A program made the position numbers and the translations under genes. Under the pieces are notes generated by a model. It did no database searches, was not told where the DNA came from, and was given only the letters and a program-made list of their open reading frames with translations. From Pogonophryne albipinna (lineage: Eukaryota > Chordata > Actinopteri > Perciformes > Artedidraconidae), in the NCBI GenBank assembly GCA_028583405.1, contig CM053253.1:1793208-1857207 (forward strand): 64,000 bases of DNA, written 5' to 3'. Every line of letters starts with the position of its first letter. Position 1 is the stretch's first letter. Shown in pieces: positions 61,801 to 64,000 of the stretch.

Positions 61801-62300
61801 ATCAGTCATAATAAAACCTCAACAAACACCTGTGAAGCTAACGCACAGCTATTTGTTGTTTGTTTATATCCATGGATGTATAATAAGAACTGGATACAGC
61901 GTGGGAGGCGGGGCCTCATTCAATCCTATGAGAGTTGCTCATTAGCGCATGATGATAAAATGGCCCAACTTTTGAGAGAGTGAAACGTCACAGATTACCC
62001 GGCATGCCTGAGAAGTACCCGTATGTGCGCTCATAGCGCATGCGCAACTTTAACCAAAATGCTCGTTCACATCAAGCACGTCAATTTGCGTACACGTAAC
62101 AGCACCGCACGTTCATGACAGCATGGATGGATTTGATATTAACGAGGCGGCAGTTAGCAGCTAGCGGCTAGCTAGTAATTATGCTAATGTGCACATCAAT
62201 CGTTATGTACTTATATTACGCTGTAACAGGATCTAGTGATATCCAAGCAACAGAGCTTCATTTAGCATGAAAGAATGATTGCACTGTATATATATATATA
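61801..62300. other. Non-coding, nothing firm recognised
   Basis: Includes tagcagctagcggctagct (short palindromic tagc runs). No gene signal. Confidence 0.4.
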
Positions 62301-62303
62301 TGT

Positions 62304-63325
62304 GCTGTCAAAATTATCGCGTTAACGGCGGTAATTCATTTTTTGAATTAATTGCGTTAAAATATTTAACGCATTTAACGCATGTGCAGAATGGCCCGCC
62401 CCATACAGTGGCAGCGCCAGGGTATGGCTGGGGTAGGCTACACCCATACCAAGAAATGGCTTAGCCCCACCATGAAAAATGATGTTAAAGTAAGCTAAAT
62501 AAAGTCCGCCAACTCGCGCGGAGTAAATTGCACAGACAGCAGTTAGTCAGATTGATTTCAGAAGCCACTTGTCTGGAAATACCGAAGACCAGAAACGGTT
62601 TTGAAAACTTTTGTCACGTAGTGATCGTCTTCTCAATAGAACATCTTTGATAATGTCGGTGTTGTTGCAGGAAGTCCCGACGGAGAATACTTTTGCTGTA
62701 GTACAGGGGTGCACATAACTGGTACGCAGGTTATGTGCGTAATCTGAAACTTGTGTCACAAAGCGCATTTGCGTACCGACGTACTAGTGAAGCTTTTCCA
62801 GAAGGCGGTTAGATCACCGGACGACAGAGTCGGTCTCCGTGTGCACAGACAGGGCTGCTGTTAACGTCGGTCTGTACAACGGAACTGTGCCAAAACTACG
62901 CCAACCGGCTGCGGAGGGAGACTCACCCCCCCCCCCCCTCACTGGAGAACTGCGCTAAAACAGCTGATCACAACGTTCGCACTCTGTGGTCACGAAGTTA
63001 GCCGCCGCCGCCGCCGCCCCTCTGTCGACTTTCCTGAAGTACTCCCCCGTTGATAGAAATCAACACGTAATGAAATAAGACCCCACGGTTTGATGATTGA
63101 TAGGTGTGTGGGTTGTCTTTCATTTTGACACGCAGAAAAATGTTATAATAAACATAGATACTGTATGTTAAATGGATATATCCGCCTTCTTTCATTTATC
63201 TTTCCATTCCCACAATATACATAAATAAATGGCATATTTTGGACATAGTTCGAATGGTGATTAATCTGATTAATTAATTTTTAAGCTGTGATTAATCTGA
63301 TTAAAATGTTTAATCGTTTGACAGC
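62304..63325. mobile_element. hAT-like MITE with gctgtcaaa ends
   Basis: Starts gctgtcaaaattatcgcgtt and ends aatcgtttgacagc, inside a TA-rich run on both sides. The interior includes attaatctgattaat repeats, a C-run at about 62928 and (CCG)6 at 63001-63018, so it may hold nested insertions. Confidence 0.6.
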
Positions 63326-63439
63326 CCTAATATATATATACTTATAATAATAAGTAATATTAACTATTTAATACAACATTTACGGTACAAGATTTAATCA
63401 TACAGCCCAAGTAGTATAATAATGAATTACATTGTTTTG

Positions 63440-63525
63440 TTTGTCTACCCTCCCTCCCAAATGTAAAGCGTCTTTGGGTTCAAGAAAAGCGCTATAGAAA
63501 TAAAATATATTATTATTATTATGTG
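63440..63525 (+). mobile_element. LINE/SINE tail
   Basis: aaatgtaaagcgtctttggg, then agcgctatagaaataaaata with a (TTA)n end, a common fish retroposon 3' tail. Confidence 0.5.
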
Positions 63526-64000
63526 CAATATATCCATTATTACAGCTCCGTGGGATGGCAGTAAGACGATATGGGTCCGTTCTTATTGTGCATCCATGGG
63601 TAAAGATAAACGCAACTCACATTGGTTTCTCAAACAGCATCTCTGTAAACTACGTGTATTCACTGAATTTCACTCTCTGCCTTTAACGGCTCGTTGTAGC
63701 TCCAATAGCTCCAGCCCCCACCCTCCCTGTGAGCACAGTGTGCTCTGATTGGTCGGGACCATGCTGGACACGTAACATGAACGTGCCGGGCGGTGCGGTC
63801 CCGTGGGTTAGATGCGTGTTCATAATGCAGAGGGAAATAACTCTCAGAATAACGTTATTAGCACATTATTACAACTTGACAAACGAATGTTTTTAATAAG
63901 GGCTATACAAGTGTTCATACTGGGTAGTTTATTTAGTTTAAAAAAAATTATCCAACGATTTACAGACCATTCTTTCCCAATGTAAGTCAATGGGAAACGT
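63526..64000. other. Non-coding, nothing recognised
   Basis: A short segment (gtgctctgattggtc) recalls element B. No supported gene. Confidence 0.4.

Overview
This window is eukaryotic, almost certainly a teleost fish. It has spliced genes with GT-AG introns, and dense (CA)n/(TG)n microsatellites, TTAA-bounded and hAT-type MITEs, LINE 3' ends, a tRNA-like SINE head, and an LTR retrotransposon. The exon sequences match vertebrate protein families. The species cannot be determined from the sequence.

Two protein-coding genes, both on the + strand, are supported. (1) slc48a1 (HRG1 haem transporter) has three coding exons between 1748 and 3563, giving 144 residues. (2) slc26a9 (chloride/bicarbonate transporter of the SLC26/SulP family) has 20 coding exons between 8689 and 44356, which join in phase to 758 residues. 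I placed every splice junction by GT/AG, phase and family similarity. No tRNA or rRNA gene, operon or CRISPR array is present.

Layout: 1-1747 holds a 57-bp minisatellite inside a transposon fragment, then a ~460-bp tandem duplication just upstream of slc48a1. 1748-5882 is slc48a1 with its 3' region, which contains a palindromic element with a THAP-domain remnant. 5883-8688 is intergenic and contains a TTAA-bounded element with a 1.7-kb 57-bp minisatellite. 8689-44356 is slc26a9, whose introns are mostly repeats: two inverted hAT elements around exons 3-4, an LTR retrotransposon inserted at the exon 6 splice donor, LINE tails, hAT MITEs, a 41-bp minisatellite split by another transposon, and VNTRs in introns 16 and 17. 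After 59991 the sequence is non-coding, with more MITEs and a homeodomain-motif-rich stretch.

The main large-scale feature is two near-identical duplications, each ending exactly at a 1000-N gap. 22927-25388 is repeated at 27282-30262 (exons 8-10). 36474-47370 is repeated at 48371-59991 (exons 14-20 and downstream). The best explanation is two haplotypes left side by side in the assembly, not real exon duplication. If so, the window gives an allele-by-allele comparison: two VNTRs differ by about 0.8 and 1.1 kb, two LINE insertions are present in only one copy, and one copy of exon 16 carries a one-base C-run frameshift.

The most distinctive biology is in the repeats. Three transposon families each carry a minisatellite built from their own sequence near one terminus. 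An LTR element landed so that its 5-bp target duplication plus its first base rebuilds the splice donor it hit. Many introns contain T-rich arrays that resemble tandem 3' splice sites.
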